This document shows positions 1 through 11,250 of a DNA stretch of 64,000 nucleotides, piece by piece. How positions within the stretch are numbered: position 1 is the first letter of the stretch; every line of letters starts with the position of its first letter. The notes below the pieces were generated by a model. It made no database searches. It was not told the origin of the DNA and worked only from the letters and a program-made list of their open reading frames with translations. Source of the stretch: Brienomyrus brachyistius (lineage: Eukaryota > Chordata > Actinopteri > Osteoglossiformes > Mormyridae); assembly GCF_023856365.1 (NCBI RefSeq), contig NC_064552.1:5366191-5430190 (forward strand), read 5' to 3'. The position numbers and the translations under genes were made by a program.

Positions 1-1099
1 TTTATCTGTAAGACCAGCCTCTTCTGCTTCAAAAATCACATATAGTATTGTGCAAAAGGACAGTCAGTGCCGGATCATGTTGCTGATATCTGTCAAAGAG
101 CGTCAACTTAACCATTTCAAAACGTCTCCAAACGTCATCCCGGTATGATGCAACCGGGATGTCTTTTGACTAGAACACCTTGTTTGGCTAATAAATCCCT
201 CAGTGAGTTATTTTAATAATAAGTATCAATTAATTTAGTTGGGGGTGTAATATAACAAATACATGGAGTGGCTGGGGTGCCCCTGAGGAGAGGTTTGGGA
301 CCTGAAGCGATGTTCATCTACTGTAGCCATCCAGCAAGATGTCAGTAACTTTTTGGAAAACAGAAGAAATATCTGTTAATTTTTATTGTGTTACTGTTAA
401 TTGACATATGTTCTAACGATAAGTTGTGTTTTTTCTTACAAGATAAATCAGATAAATAGCTGTAAGCATAATTTTCTTTGGCTGCCTACGTCGTTTGCCC
501 AGTACCACGTGTGAATCTCTCAGTATCAGTTTTCCTTCTGCGGCCGCTTAATCCATAATTGCGCCGGTGGGTGTGGGGCAGGGGAAGCGGCGAGGCATTT
601 AAAACACGCCACTTATCCGATTCGTCCGCTCATCGATAAGCGCCGAACAATGACGCTTCCCCGCTTGAAACAGACACTGCACAGGATGTGGCATAATTGA
701 CCCCGTCGGCGGAAGGATCTGTTAACGTAGTTATGAGCGATTTAATTTCAACTGCTTTGGAGTCGCACTTCCGGACCACGCGATGGATTAACAGTCATAG
801 CTATGCAGAGATTTCTCATTATTGACACATGGTACCATACGCGCGGTTAAGTCATCCGTCACGGTCCGCGGCGACTTGTTCTTTAAATATAACGTCGACA
901 CATGAGCGGAGTCGACTCCTCCGACTCTCGAGCCACCCTCGGAATCAAGCCGACTCCCACGTTTGTTTTCCAGATAAACACGGGGCCCCCGTTACGAGCA
1001 CAAACTCCCAGTTTTCAGAGGCGGCGCCAGCGGGCAGAATTAACGGCGGCACGTGGGATTCCCGGCAAAGGCTCAGAGCACCACGGCTTCTTAGGCACT
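1..1099. other. Unique intergenic DNA, no gene seen
   Basis: No exon or repeat family is recognised. A short perfect hairpin lies at 136-161 (9-bp arms, 8-base loop). A 12-bp perfect palindrome, GGAGTCGACTCC, is at 908-919. Two CpG-richer patches occur at about 560-680 and 1015-1080. The open frame at 829-1182 has no recognisable protein content and looks like a chance frame in GC-rich sequence. Confidence 0.6.
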
Positions 1100-1240
1100 T
1101 GACATTTGTTTTTCATCATGAAGTTAAAGGTCAGCCGCCGCTCTGGTGCCAGCTAGCCCCGGTTTGGCGTGCATTTGCATGAATTTTATTGCCGCGGCGA
1201 CCACAATTGTTTGAATTTAGTGGGGGCCCTTTCATTACCG
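1100..1240. promoter_or_regulatory. Candidate enhancer block with octamer
   Basis: Unique sequence with a perfect POU octamer ATTTGCAT at 1173-1180 and an AAAGGTCA nuclear-receptor half-site near 1125. The mixed AT/GC texture resembles conserved non-coding elements. Conservation is not tested, so the call rests on motif content only. Confidence 0.2.
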
Positions 1241-2815
1241 CGGTGCTCCGTTGGTGTAAATAGACAGGGATTTTTCCCCAAGTAGCATTCTGTATTTATT
1301 TATTTATTAATATCATTATTAATCTTTTTATGCAGTCGGCATTGTAGAGAACCGTTTGCAGCATCCTGTCTGATAAAGGCACCAGATCTGAAGGTGGATA
1401 GGACACTTAACAAAGTATCAATCAATCCATCGCTCCAGCAGTCAATCAATCAGATTGTTAATTACAGTGCGGCAGGCCCAGGATGTTCTGCGATCTGTAA
1501 TGACGGTACGGCCAGAGGACATCCTCAAAGCTCGGTGCTTTAAAGCACTTTAACCGTAGTTGTATTTTTATAACGTGAAACTCTAGTCCAACTTGACTGC
1601 ATTTTGTCCTCTGCCTATAAGTATTACACATGAAAAATAAATGCATTTCATTAACACTTTATTTGGACAGTATAACTCTTCAGCAACTTTAGTGAGATTC
1701 TGCAGTTCAGCTGTTTCTTTGTGTCTGCAGATGTTTAACAGTATATAGAGTATATACCTACATACCTACATATTCCTAGAATAATTTAATTGAACTTGAT
1801 TGAACTACTCACTCAACCAATGTTATATGAATTGTTGAAGTAATAAGTTGTTGAAATGTTACAAATGCTCCATATATATACTCTGTAGGTAGAATATCCA
1901 AATAGTTTTACCTGTATTTCCATTAAATGGTGTCCTTAAGAATAGAGGAAAGCAAACAAACAGATACGTGCTGTAATTGTAAAACAGCGGAAAACCAAAC
2001 AGAGTTGTTTTGGTTTTGTACAGAGTGCTAAACGTTAAAGCACAATGAATAGTCAAATCATGAAATACATTAATGTTTTCATTGACGCTCTCGGGAAACC
2101 AGTTACAGAATCTGAAATAGCCAAATCCACTTTCCGTCCACTTTTTATCGTTACTTTTAACAAAGTGAATTTGCATGCGTTAACAATTGCCGGATCAGAT
2201 TTGGCGCCTGAAAACGCACGTTGATTCTTAACGAAGAACAAAAAAAAAAACAGCACAGATTCTCCGATTTGGTGCTGAAACCAATCAGGAAACTCCGCAA
2301 AATGTCTCTTTTTGGAATGTAATCACTACAGTCCCTGCTCTTGAATTTTTCAATAGTGTTTTGTGATGCTATTTGGGATGGTCACAACACCACGGATGGG
2401 CCCATGCAGGCGAGAGGAACATCCCGACCAGCAAGCAAAAAATGCAGGGAAAAGTCAGATACCAGCAGGCTGCGATTCACACAAGAAGATCACCTGAAAA
2501 ACGTCGCTTAATGGTATCGAGAAACAAAGCAGCCAACTTCATGAAGATGCTTCATAACAAGAGGAAGTTCTCTGTTTAAACGCATGTGCTTAGGTATACC
2601 TGCAAAAGATCTTAAAATGCCTTCTTTAATTGTGTGTTTTTGGGAGCTTCCCTGATGCCAGTCTGCTCCCAGTAATTCCGGATCAGAGAGACTGCACTTT
2701 ATAGTGTAGTTAACATTCACACTTAAGTGTTTTTTTGCTACCTGGAGATGTTTTATGATAGTAATTTGGAGCCGTAAATAATTACTTCTGTCTCAGACAA
2801 ATGAAAAGGCTCAGG
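1241..2815. other. AT-rich intergenic DNA
   Basis: Low-complexity (TATT)n-like DNA lies at about 1292-1320 and a run of short TATA/CTACATAC repeats at 1740-1780. A perfect octamer ATTTGCAT is at 2169-2176. The short open frames here are interrupted and have no family resemblance. Nothing else is seen. Confidence 0.6.
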
Positions 2816-2960
2816 ATGACTCTGAAGGAAACCGCGCTAAAACCACACACAGTCCCAGTTGTGGTTTAAGGTGTGACGCGCCGACTTTGGCCAGCCATGA
2901 CAGCTATGCAAATTTAAACCAGCTACTCTGAGGGCACGGCTCTCGCTGACTGGCAGGAGA
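2816..2960. promoter_or_regulatory. Candidate enhancer: facing RUNX sites plus octamer
   Basis: AAACCACA at 2840-2847 and TGTGGTTT at 2860-2867 form an inverted pair of RUNX consensus sites (TGTGGT core) separated by 12 bases. A perfect octamer ATGCAAAT follows at 2906-2913. The spacing and symmetry are visible directly; enhancer function is inferred. Confidence 0.3.
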
Positions 2961-3539
2961 TTCCACGGGCGAAGGTAACGGGCGAGCTGTCCGCAATCAG
3001 ATTAAAACGACTCCCAAGTACGCTATAAACGACGGCGGAACCGCGGAAGGCGAGAACCGCGCAAATAAAACATCCGTATGCGGGAACGACCCGTGGAGAA
3101 AGTGCGATGTTAATAATTCAGGGACAACTCTGTCAATGATTGGAGTCCGTGCTGGAGAGGTCACTCGATTTTCGGTGGGGACCGGGGGGGGACGAGGCGA
3201 CACCCCCTGCCCTGTCATGGCTCTGAGTCCCAGGGTGTTTCGATTATTATTTCTTGCCTGCACCGGCCTCTTATGGAGGCCCTATTTATACAGGTTAAAG
3301 AAGTTCAACTAGATACAGACCCACCGTATTATGATATGGACAGAAGGATCCGCTGGACAGTGCCAGGGACTGTATCCACGGTTACAATTGTGCATTTATA
3401 AAACAAAAAAAAATATATATATATATATATGGGGTGACTTTTCAGGTGCTCGTCCTTTCGAGTTTCTGGTCCAAGGCTCAAGTTTGCCACGCAACATGCA
3501 GGCAGCCGAAGAGACATGTACGGTCTTCCGCAAACCGCG
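2961..3539. other. Intergenic DNA, no gene seen
   Basis: CpG-rich unique sequence at 2960-3260, then AT-richer DNA. A small hairpin (GGCCTC/GAGGCC arms) lies near 3269-3285. A short (AT)n tract is listed separately. Nothing else is recognised. Confidence 0.55.
3413..3430. repeat. (AT)9 microsatellite
   Basis: Perfect alternating AT preceded by a poly-A run. It is a simple sequence repeat. Confidence 0.9.
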
Positions 3540-3960
3540 CGGAGCTGGAACTGGCGGGAAGGGGTTGTACTATGAATATTTAATCAGACAAATCCCATAT
3601 TAAAATTGTTTAATGACGCAAATCTGGAAGGCCAATATTTAATCAAGCGGGGCCAGTCTGCCGTAGGGAACGCCCCTGATTTCACTTACTAGGCGCTCGT
3701 TGCAATTAAACATGTTTGATATATGTGCGCGCGTGTGAGTGCATTAAAGGGGCTTTACTCGATGGCCTCGTCTTAATTGTTGCCTGTTCCATCCAGATCA
3801 TAATAACATACTAATTTGCAAGGAGCAATATTATACATAAAGACAAATGAGTGCGGATCGCGCCATGTATGCGTTATGGACCCCATGCACAAGTGTTTTA
3901 ATATGTGATGAAGTAATGGATGTAATGGATCCTGCCAGGCTGGCAGGGTGTAATGTATCA
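3540..3960. promoter_or_regulatory. Candidate conserved non-coding block
   Basis: Unique sequence with a perfect 12-base direct repeat, AATATTTAATCA, at 3575-3586 and 3634-3645. TAAT/ATTA homeodomain cores also occur at 3772-3815. The downstream edge carries a near-palindrome around CCTGCCAGGCTGGCAGG (about 3930-3946). No coding signature is seen. Confidence 0.25.
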
Positions 3961-4094
3961 TGCCAGGTTGGGGAGGGGGGGGTGAGGGGGGACTTACACT
4001 GGCATCAGAACCATATGTCACTTGCATCGTATCTGTATTGAACCATCTCTTTAAAAATATGTACGTATACACTCACACACATTTGTATTCATAT

Positions 4095-4343
4095 CTTTGT
4101 GGGGACTCAACATCTCCCAAGAACAAGTCCCAACAATGACGACCTTAACCCCCCACCCAACTCGAAACTTAACCATAAGTAAGCAAAAAAAAAATATATA
4201 AGACTTTTGTATTTTTTGATTTTTGATCGCATTCACAGATTTCTATAAAATTGAATTCTCCCTTGTGGGGACTGGAAAAATGTTCCCATAAGGGAAAATG
4301 TATCAGGTTTTAATTATACTTTGGGGACATTTGGTCCCCACAA
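4095..4343. mobile_element. Short DNA-transposon-like element with GTGGGGAC / GTCCCCAC ends
   Basis: The left end reads TTTGTGGGGACT (4096-4107) and the right end GGTCCCCACAA (4333-4343), giving inverted termini about 250 bp apart. A second internal pair (TGTGGGGACTGG near 4265, TTCCCATAAGG near 4284, TTGGGGACATTTGG from 4321) makes the right half palindromic. I recognise this as a dispersed repeat often seen in fish genomes; the superfamily is not certain. There is no coding capacity, so any copy would be non-autonomous. Confidence 0.6.
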
Positions 4344-5079
4344 TTTAATTTATACGTCACCCACGGACACATCTATTTTCACATATCAGCCAAGGTGTGT
4401 CCAGGCTCACAGGGAAAAAAAAGTATGCAAAAAATGTCTGTGATGAGGATCAGTTCAAAACTCTACTGGCTTGTGTCCTTCCTATTAAGGCCGCAACATG
4501 GATTCAACATAAACGCTTCACCACTGGTTCTTCAGCGGTGTGAGTTCTCAGCAGCGCAAGCTGTTGTTTATAAAGACAAACCAATCACATTCTCATAATT
4601 AACTGAGAAATACCTCATGGGTTGTCAGGATCTTGCCCAATCGGTGCTAGTCGTTAATTCATAGCCACGCCCCCACAGGTGTTATCCATATGAGAGCAAT
4701 ATCAATCTGTGATAAAAATTTATGTAAAGCCTGCACTGACCAGGCTGTTCAAGGCTGTTTCTCAAGATCCTGGTAATCGTGGCCCATCTGACCTGGATAC
4801 ACCCACATTAATCATCTCTGCTTATCATGTTGGGAGATCCAGGCACAAAAAAAAGTATTAATTAGAAGAATATATAGCGTCTGTTTGTTTATCACAATCA
4901 GGAGTCAGAGTAGCCAATGTCAGTACCGCCTGGGTGACCAGACACCGTGGACATAACGGTCACAGGTGTGGGCTTCTTCCATACGCTCCTAAGTCATCGT
5001 TGTAATTATGTGACATCGTGTTGCATTGAGAAGTGGAAAGGCAGCGCGCTGGGCCGTACACAAACACACACGCAGATTA
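4344..5079. other. Intergenic DNA, no gene seen
   Basis: Unique sequence with short A-runs (4413-4420, 4847-4853) and an AT-rich patch near 4855-4880. A moderately enhancer-like stretch runs from 4660 to 4800. No gene or repeat family is identified. Confidence 0.55.
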
Positions 5080-5420
5080 ATAACACTGTTAATAACGGCG
5101 ACGGCCACAGCGGTAGCGGCTGTAAGAAGAGCTGCTGCATTGATGCTTTTGTTATTATTTGCAGTTTCCCATTAAATGAAGAAATTTCAGCAATAATAAG
5201 CCTCTTACCAAGCGCAGAAAGAACAATGAACTTAATAAAAGGGCCGAGCGACTTGCCGTCACCCTGGGACTGGGGCACTGACTATGAAAGCTATAAATTT
5301 GCTTGTGTACACAAGTTGCTGTCATTTAATTTTTATGAAAGACCCATCACAACATATTGCATCAGATAAAAACAGCGATGATGCCTGCATCTCCCGTCAC
5401 ACCTGCCAGAAAAACGCGTC
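5080..5420. promoter_or_regulatory. Candidate conserved non-coding block
   Basis: About 340 bp of non-repetitive, balanced sequence with several TTATTA/AATAATA and TTAAT cores and an AACAATG SOX-like site at about 5222-5229. It has in-frame stops throughout both strands, which argues against an exon. Its texture resembles vertebrate developmental enhancers. Confidence 0.3.
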
Positions 5421-5864
5421 GTATTACAAAATGACTGCTCTGACACCGGGCCCACGAAATAACACGCTCGCCTCGCTTTCCAATATTCATTCCGTGACCC
5501 CCGGCTCACACCGCAACTTTGAATGAATCCCTCTCTTCCTCTCTGACTCCGGTATAAAATACCCGCCGGACCTGTGCCAGAATTTGAAGCGGAGAAAAGT
5601 GACAGGTACGCTGGTCTGGTTCGTCCAGGCCCCAAATCTGCTAGCGAGTGCTGAGACCGTTGCGGACCTGATGTAACTTTTCCTGACCTTCCCCGGCTCA
5701 GGAGAGCAAACGCTTCCCCCTTCAGCCTAATATTGTATCATCTGATGCACATCATCGCCACATCATAACGCGGCGAGCGTCTGACGTGGGTGCAGTATTC
5801 GCCGCAGCGACTGTCTTTCTCCAAAATAAATGTTCACCTTCTGCAGGATGCTCTTCTGGCTCGT
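5421..5864. other. Intergenic DNA with isolated TATA-box motif
   Basis: A textbook TATA-box string, TATAAAA, lies at 5553-5559 inside a GC-rich flank and a small inverted repeat GGTAT/ATACC (5551-5563). No initiator, transcript or open frame downstream supports a promoter call. Confidence 0.4.
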
Positions 5865-5975
5865 GACGGACCAACATTACGTCAAGGGCGAAACCTGACC
5901 CTTTGCCCTGTGCTGCCTGTAGTACTATCCAGGCCCCCTGGCAACCCTGATGAGGAACATGGATGGATGGATGAA
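5865..5975. repeat. Dispersed repeat tail ending in (ATGG)n
   Basis: A passage containing 'ccctgtgctgcctg' and 'ccaggccccctggcaaccctg' pieces runs into (ATGG)3 at about 5960-5973. This is the 3' portion of a widespread fish dispersed repeat that normally ends in GGATGGATGG. The copy is truncated and diverged. Confidence 0.55.
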
Positions 5976-6890
5976 GTTCTACTAGTCTATCCAGCTGTTT
6001 TTTTAAGCAATTCAGTATCTCGCTCAAAGGTCTGAGATCATACTTCATCAAAATCGAAAAAGCAACCTTTGGGATAGAGGTCGACGCCCCTACCATTTAC
6101 TCTACCTGCTGCCGAAAGCGAAATATGTATCATTTCCTTCATTTCCATCCTTACACTGTCCCTCTTCCCGACATCACACTACTGAGCCATTTTCTCTTAC
6201 ATACTGTATAAGTTTCATTCCTCGGTAAATGGTGAACTGCGCCAACAATCAGCGGCGACATCACTGTGGGCCGCAGGCTTCTCCATTGCTCCCGATCAGG
6301 TGGACGGGCGAAATTGTCCGACGCGTTAAAGAGGAAGTGGCAATAAATTACTGTGTGTTGCCCCAACAGCCCGCCTCGTTATGTAGAGCAGGTGATGCCG
6401 GATCTATACGTGTGCAGATTCCCCGTGAGAATGTTCCGGCATTTCAGACCATTTAGAGTCTCATTTAGAGTACATTTACAGCGTGGCACTCGAAAATGCA
6501 CTTCGGGGAGAGGCGATAAACGCGTCCAAATGCCGAAATGACATCATCATCCATGAGTCCGGGCATCACGTATCAAGTCATATTCCAGAGCCTCACCCAG
6601 AAAGGTGAGACGTCCACCCCTTATTTTAGCGTGTTATTAGAAGCGTGTTCTTCAAGATACACGCTCTCCAATTTTGCCAGCACAGCGTGTAGCAGGGAGC
6701 CTCTCTGAACGACGGCGACATTAATGTGCTCTGGTTTTGTAGTTACACGTCAGTCAAAATGTGGGAGAGCCGGCGCCGGTAAGGAACAACAGGACGATTT
6801 CTTTCTGTACTATTTTTCCCTCTTTTTTCACCTGTGCTGATTTTTTTTCCCGAGGTACTAATGGGTACGGACTGGAACATTAACTAAAAC
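5976..6890. other. Intergenic DNA, no gene seen
   Basis: Unique sequence without recognised repeats. The part from 6220 to 6540 is CpG-bearing and fairly balanced, and could be a weak regulatory block. Open frames are short and overlap on both strands, which is typical of chance. Confidence 0.5.
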
Positions 6891-7100
6891 GAGAACATGA
6901 GCTTTAGCTAATTTTTCATTGTCCCTGATTCCAACAGATGGTCAGCCGGTGTGGCGACAGGCCTTCATCGCCGACACCCGGCGTGGCGCGGTCGAAGCCG
7001 CGAGGTTGAACAATGGGGCATTGTTTAGCTGACGAAGCCGTATCACCCGTGTAATTAAGACACGTACGGGACACCGTGGCGTGATTTTTTTTTTCCTGGC
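6891..7100. promoter_or_regulatory. Candidate enhancer with palindromic SOX dimer site
   Basis: AACAATG (7009-7015), three G residues, then CATTGTT (7019-7025) form an exact inverted repeat of the SOX HMG-box consensus. Opposed sites with 3-4 base spacing are the known arrangement for SoxE (SOX8/9/10) dimers. The surrounding 200 bp is CpG-containing unique sequence. The site is seen directly; its use as an enhancer is inferred. Confidence 0.35.
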
Positions 7101-7685
7101 GTTTATAAATCAGCGCTTAGCCGGGCACCTCGGGTTCTCGCGTATGTCCGCATGGAACCGGCGACCTCGGCGGCACCTCCCGCTGCCGTGGAGACCTGGC
7201 CGATTCCGGGGTGGGAGGGAAAGGCCACGCTGACTAACATCTTCTCGAAGTCCGCCAGGATTTCAGCGCCATCTGGACCGACTGTCAACGCGCCCCAGCG
7301 GCCAGGTGCTCCGTCGCCCCCGACATAACAATATGGGCCTTTCTTTAATGAACTACCAACCCTCCCCCCCAAAAAAACACACACCTCCCCCTTTTGAACC
7401 GACATGACATTTCAGCTGTTTATTGCTGACATTTCTACGAGGGAACGGCAGCCCTGGCTTCGGACGGATACGCAAGAGGTGTCCCTTCTGTACTGTACCT
7501 TCCCCTTTCCACATCCTCCTCCACCTTTGCTGTGTTGTGGGCAAATGCGACAAGCTCCACCCTACAAATCCACACTTACACATTTAAACACACGTTTATT
7601 TTAAAACACCTCATTTATCGATCTATCACTCACAGATTTTGTTTATATTTTCACCTATCCGAGTATTTAATTTCATAATAAGAGC
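7101..7685. other. Intergenic DNA, no gene seen
   Basis: GC-rich unique sequence to about 7330, then a C-run followed by an A-run at 7361-7377, then AT-richer DNA. The frames at 7103-7405 and 7353-7583 (minus strand) overlap and show no protein family. Confidence 0.55.
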
Positions 7686-7795
7686 CTGAATGCATCTTTT
7701 TGCTTGACCAAGGGAACTGTGCAAGGATGCCAGTGTACGTATTCTTCTATACCTGTGCAACTGGCAAATAAAGTTTCAATTCAATTCAGTTTTGA
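7686..7795 (+). mobile_element. Probable LINE 3' tail fragment
   Basis: The segment ends with 'aactggcaaataaagtttc' followed by repeated AATTC units (7764-7790). That layout, an AATAAA-like signal followed by a short tandem tail, resembles 3' ends of fish non-LTR retrotransposons. No reverse transcriptase coding is present. The family is not identified. Confidence 0.4.
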
Positions 7796-8540
7796 TTTTC
7801 ATTTTAAGTGTTAAGCACCTTTCAGAATTCTGTTTCAGGTTCCAAAGATAAAAGCCTTAATAGTTCTTAGAGTAACTTACGCCCCCTCCCAGTTCTCACT
7901 CTGTGTATTTATAAAATGTGAAATTTCAGACCCATAAACACTAGGGAGGTGTACAGAAATGTGACACGCTAAGCGCTTCACTTTATGGTCGCCGTGGAGG
8001 TGTTTGAACTGTCCTCTCCCATGCGTCAATGCTAACGCAGATTTTGAAGCGTGCTCTCTCCCCTGCAGAGTGTCAGTCTGCCAGCCGCCTCCCACACTGA
8101 CATCCGTGGAGGACCAAGCGCGGTGTCCCCTACATACAAAATATCAGCCCGTTTCACATAATTACGCACGGCGGAGGATGGTAGTACTGCTCTTTCTGGA
8201 AGCCGCCTTCGCAGACTTAAGGCCTCCGTGTTCCTCGTCTTGGGTTTGCTTGTTCGTGACTCTGCATTCTGACCGGTAACCTCTGACTCACGCTTGTTTC
8301 CTCTGGTTGTTTCCTCCACCAGCCTTTGGACTCGACTCCTCAGTCAGTCTGCTTGTGCTTCCAGTCTCCTGGTCCTTTGTCAGTCACCAATCGATGGAGT
8401 GTTGCCCCCCCCCCTTCCTAAACACAGGGCCCCAGTTCACCAACACTCGCACCCATAGGATATGGTTTTAGTAAAAACAAAGATGGAACCACTTAATTCC
8501 TTAATTCTGTTTTCGCTGCAATCTCTGCTATTGCCTTATA
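7796..8540. other. Intergenic DNA, no gene seen
   Basis: Unique sequence with a C-run at about 8406-8416. Two overlapping opposite-strand frames at 8004-8319 carry no recognisable domain. Confidence 0.55.
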
Positions 8541-8556
8541 CAGCAGGAGGGGGCGT
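8541..8556 (+). promoter_or_regulatory. Weak CTCF-like motif
   Basis: CAGCAGGAGGGGGCGT matches the CTCF core SYAGRKGGC with one mismatch. Single-motif matches are common by chance, so this is only a candidate. Confidence 0.2.
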
Positions 8557-10108
8557 AGCAGTTAACATCCCATAGAACTACTGTTATATCACTAACACGG
8601 ACTAAAATGCTATTTCCATAACCAGACTGATAAATAGCTTTTCCGTTAAAGGGCCACAAAGTGAATAAATCACGTATTTATTTTTTAAATCGCATCTCAT
8701 TATTCAAGCTGTAATCTTACACCAAATATGGCAGTCGCACCCAACGTCTTCCCTGATTATTATTGTTAGTTATTAATAACAGTTAAACTTTTATTCTGTG
8801 AGTATCATCCAGCTTTCGGAGAAAATCTTACACCATATTAATTTCACATTCAAGATAATGACAAGATGCAGTTTTTACACAAACCTGCCTTAGCCGTTCT
8901 TATCTGGATTTGGATCAATAAATAGTTCACAAGAATTTAAAGGGAGTTTTAGTTCTTAAAAACTATATTCTGATTAATGCCAAATTAGTCTGTGCTTTTT
9001 TCCAAGCTCCCTGCTGCTTTAGGATGACTGGACAGGACACCCCCATATTTTAATGACCCCGCCCCCCCCATAATGAACCCAACCCAACATGTCAGTTACA
9101 GATAGAAAGGCATTACGAAAAATATGACTGAAGTGTTGATTCGTGGTTTTAGGCCCATTTGGTTATTGAAAATAGCACAGAAATTACCGGAAAGAATGTT
9201 AAAGAGAGCAGCAGACAGCCAAGGGCCCGTGGTTCCTGTACTAGCTGGGCTCCTTTAGCAGAGGGAGGAGGAGCTAATGGCTTCATGGCGACAGCTGTCC
9301 CTGCTGCCACATCATAACGATGTTCCGGCGATCTCTGTCTTAGATCAGAGCCCCCCACCCCCCCCCCCCCGCTTGCCTTTGACCTGACGCCTCCTCACGT
9401 ATTCAGACCTTCGGTGCCCCCAGATACACCCCCCGTCGGGGTCCTCCTAAGGTCCCCAGTATCCAGTGGCCATGTGACCGGAACGGGGACAAGCCCAATG
9501 CCGGGGTCCGGTAATCCCGCACCAAACCTGGGGGGGGGGGGGGAGTTGCTGGGGGAGGAGGGCGTCAAGAGGCAATGGCCCGAAGGGCACCGTCACGTGA
9601 TCTCGACGGAGGAGGCGGGCAGCGGCACTGGGAGAAACGCAGCTCGTTAATCAGCATCATTAATGCGGCGGATAGCGAGCAGCCCCCTCTGCTGGAATCA
9701 GCCTGTCATTATCGCACAGCCTGCACCCCCTGCAAACACAAAGGCACGTCTACCCTCGCTCCAAACCTTCTCCGTCTTGCATTGTAAGCAGCGCTGCAGC
9801 GGCCCACCTCCCCTTAACACCCACAGCCAAAAGTTCCGTCTTTTCCGCTCGTTTTAACGTCTTTCCAAACACTCGTCAACATTATTAATTTTTTACCTGT
9901 TGTATTTTTTTTTTTTCTCCGGAATGTTCTCTCTGCAGGCAATGTTCAGTCAAGCTTCCCATCCAGATTTAGTTTTCCTCCTTTCCTTTCTGTTTGCTTA
10001 TTCGGGTAAAAATAGGTGATATCTTTCCGAAATAGAAGGAAAGTCACAGTGGTCAAAGTACATCGGAACCTAGATGAAACGTACTGACCAGACCAGCAAC
10101 ATCACCAG
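8557..10108. other. AT-rich then GC-run-rich intergenic DNA
   Basis: AT-rich unique DNA fills 8580-9000. A near-pure C tract of 20 bases (one A) is at 9351-9370 and a 14-base G run at 9530-9543. An E-box of the USF/TFE type, GTCACGTGAT, is at 9592-9601. A 9-10 base T run is near 9906. No gene is seen. Confidence 0.55.
9682..9695 (-). promoter_or_regulatory. CTCF-like motif
   Basis: CCCCTCTGCTGG matches the reverse-strand CTCF consensus GCCMYCTRSTGG at 11 of 12 positions. Occupancy cannot be judged from sequence. Confidence 0.25.
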
Positions 10109-10163
10109 CAATAATAATAATGATAATAATAATAATTATAATAATAATAATAGTGATAATAAC
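10109..10163. repeat. (AAT)n microsatellite, interrupted
   Basis: About 55 bp of AAT/ATA triplets interrupted by TGAT and TTAT. Confidence 0.9.
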
Positions 10164-10879
10164 AGGTGCACAATGACTGTGTTCTATGCCAAATTTGTTT
10201 ACTCAGAACCAAGAGCAACCAGGGAGATTTTGGCCTAAGGCCTTTTTGCGGTGTAATATGTTTGGCTGTTCCAGGGGAACTGGGACGTCCTGATTTTGTG
10301 GTTCCACACTACCTGAAGGTTATTTTCGAGGTTGCTTTAAACATCTTACTTCTGGCCCGTTCTGTCGGAGCACTTTCATGCCACAGACGCACGCAAGGCT
10401 AGGGCCGATCTAAAACGCGCCGAAGTTTGCGGAGGGACAAAAACACAGGAAGCGTTCCGGACGAGGCCTCATGGTGCGAAATTAGCAGCGTGCTTGGAAG
10501 CCAGAACGGGCTTCCAGGTTCCATTGTTTTTCAAGGAACGATTCCGCCTATTCGGATCTAAACAACGGGCGGCAAAAGCGCCGGGCACTTTTTCGTGTTG
10601 GAAGCGGCTCTTCCTACGATTGTCAGGCTTCAAGCGAAAGGCGTGGCCTGCTGTCCGAATTGGCATCGTCACGGGCATCTTTTGTCCGGAGCTCTAAAAA
10701 GAGTCGCCTTTCCCGTTTGGCTTCCCTCGCCGTTCCGCGCTTGGGTGAGGCGCTGATGGACTTATGGCACGGCTTCCCCCTCGGCGTGGTAACAGATGTT
10801 TATGCGAATAACAGGCCCCCCCCTTTAATCCGCCTCTTCGCGGAGGGCACGGGGGCTTGCAGCGGGATCTAGATGCATA
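10164..10879. other. Intergenic DNA with perfect hairpin
   Basis: TGGAAGCC (10495-10502) and GGCTTCCA (10509-10516) form an exact 8-bp stem with a 6-base loop. The arms are too short for a microRNA precursor. The rest is CpG-bearing unique sequence with only chance-like frames. Confidence 0.5.
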
Positions 10880-11250
10880 AAAGTGGCAAGCGAGGGCATC
10901 TCCCCCTGCCCGTCCTGTACGTTTTTAATCTGCCACAATCACCGGCAGCGGTGCGGCCTGGCTCCGACTTGATTAGGTGATTTAATGAGGCCATCTGACG
11001 GGATATTAATGAGAAAGTGAAACCATTTTTGGCGATGTGGGTGATTGGAGGTGACAGGCTCAAAAATAGACGCTTGCTTTCGGGGTGTTTCCCAGCCGCT
11101 TGGAATGCAAGGGGCTGCCTCTGTCTTTTCTAATAGTTTGACGCATTCTGGATGCTGGATATGTTTTTTCCAGCAGAGTGCTGTTTCACTGGGGGCTTTG
11201 ACAGAATACCCCGTTCGACTTGTCTTGTTCTTCAAGTGATGTGTCAAAAA
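10880..11250. promoter_or_regulatory. Candidate conserved non-coding block
   Basis: About 370 bp of unique sequence with TTAATGAG, GATTAGGTGATTTAATGAG and GATATTAATGAG homeodomain-type cores at 10970-11015. It is free of simple repeats and has frequent stops. One of the better enhancer-like blocks by texture. Confidence 0.3.

Noticed and set aside
5551..5563. TATA box as a promoter
   Set aside because: No initiator, downstream gene or transcript evidence; the string is common by chance.
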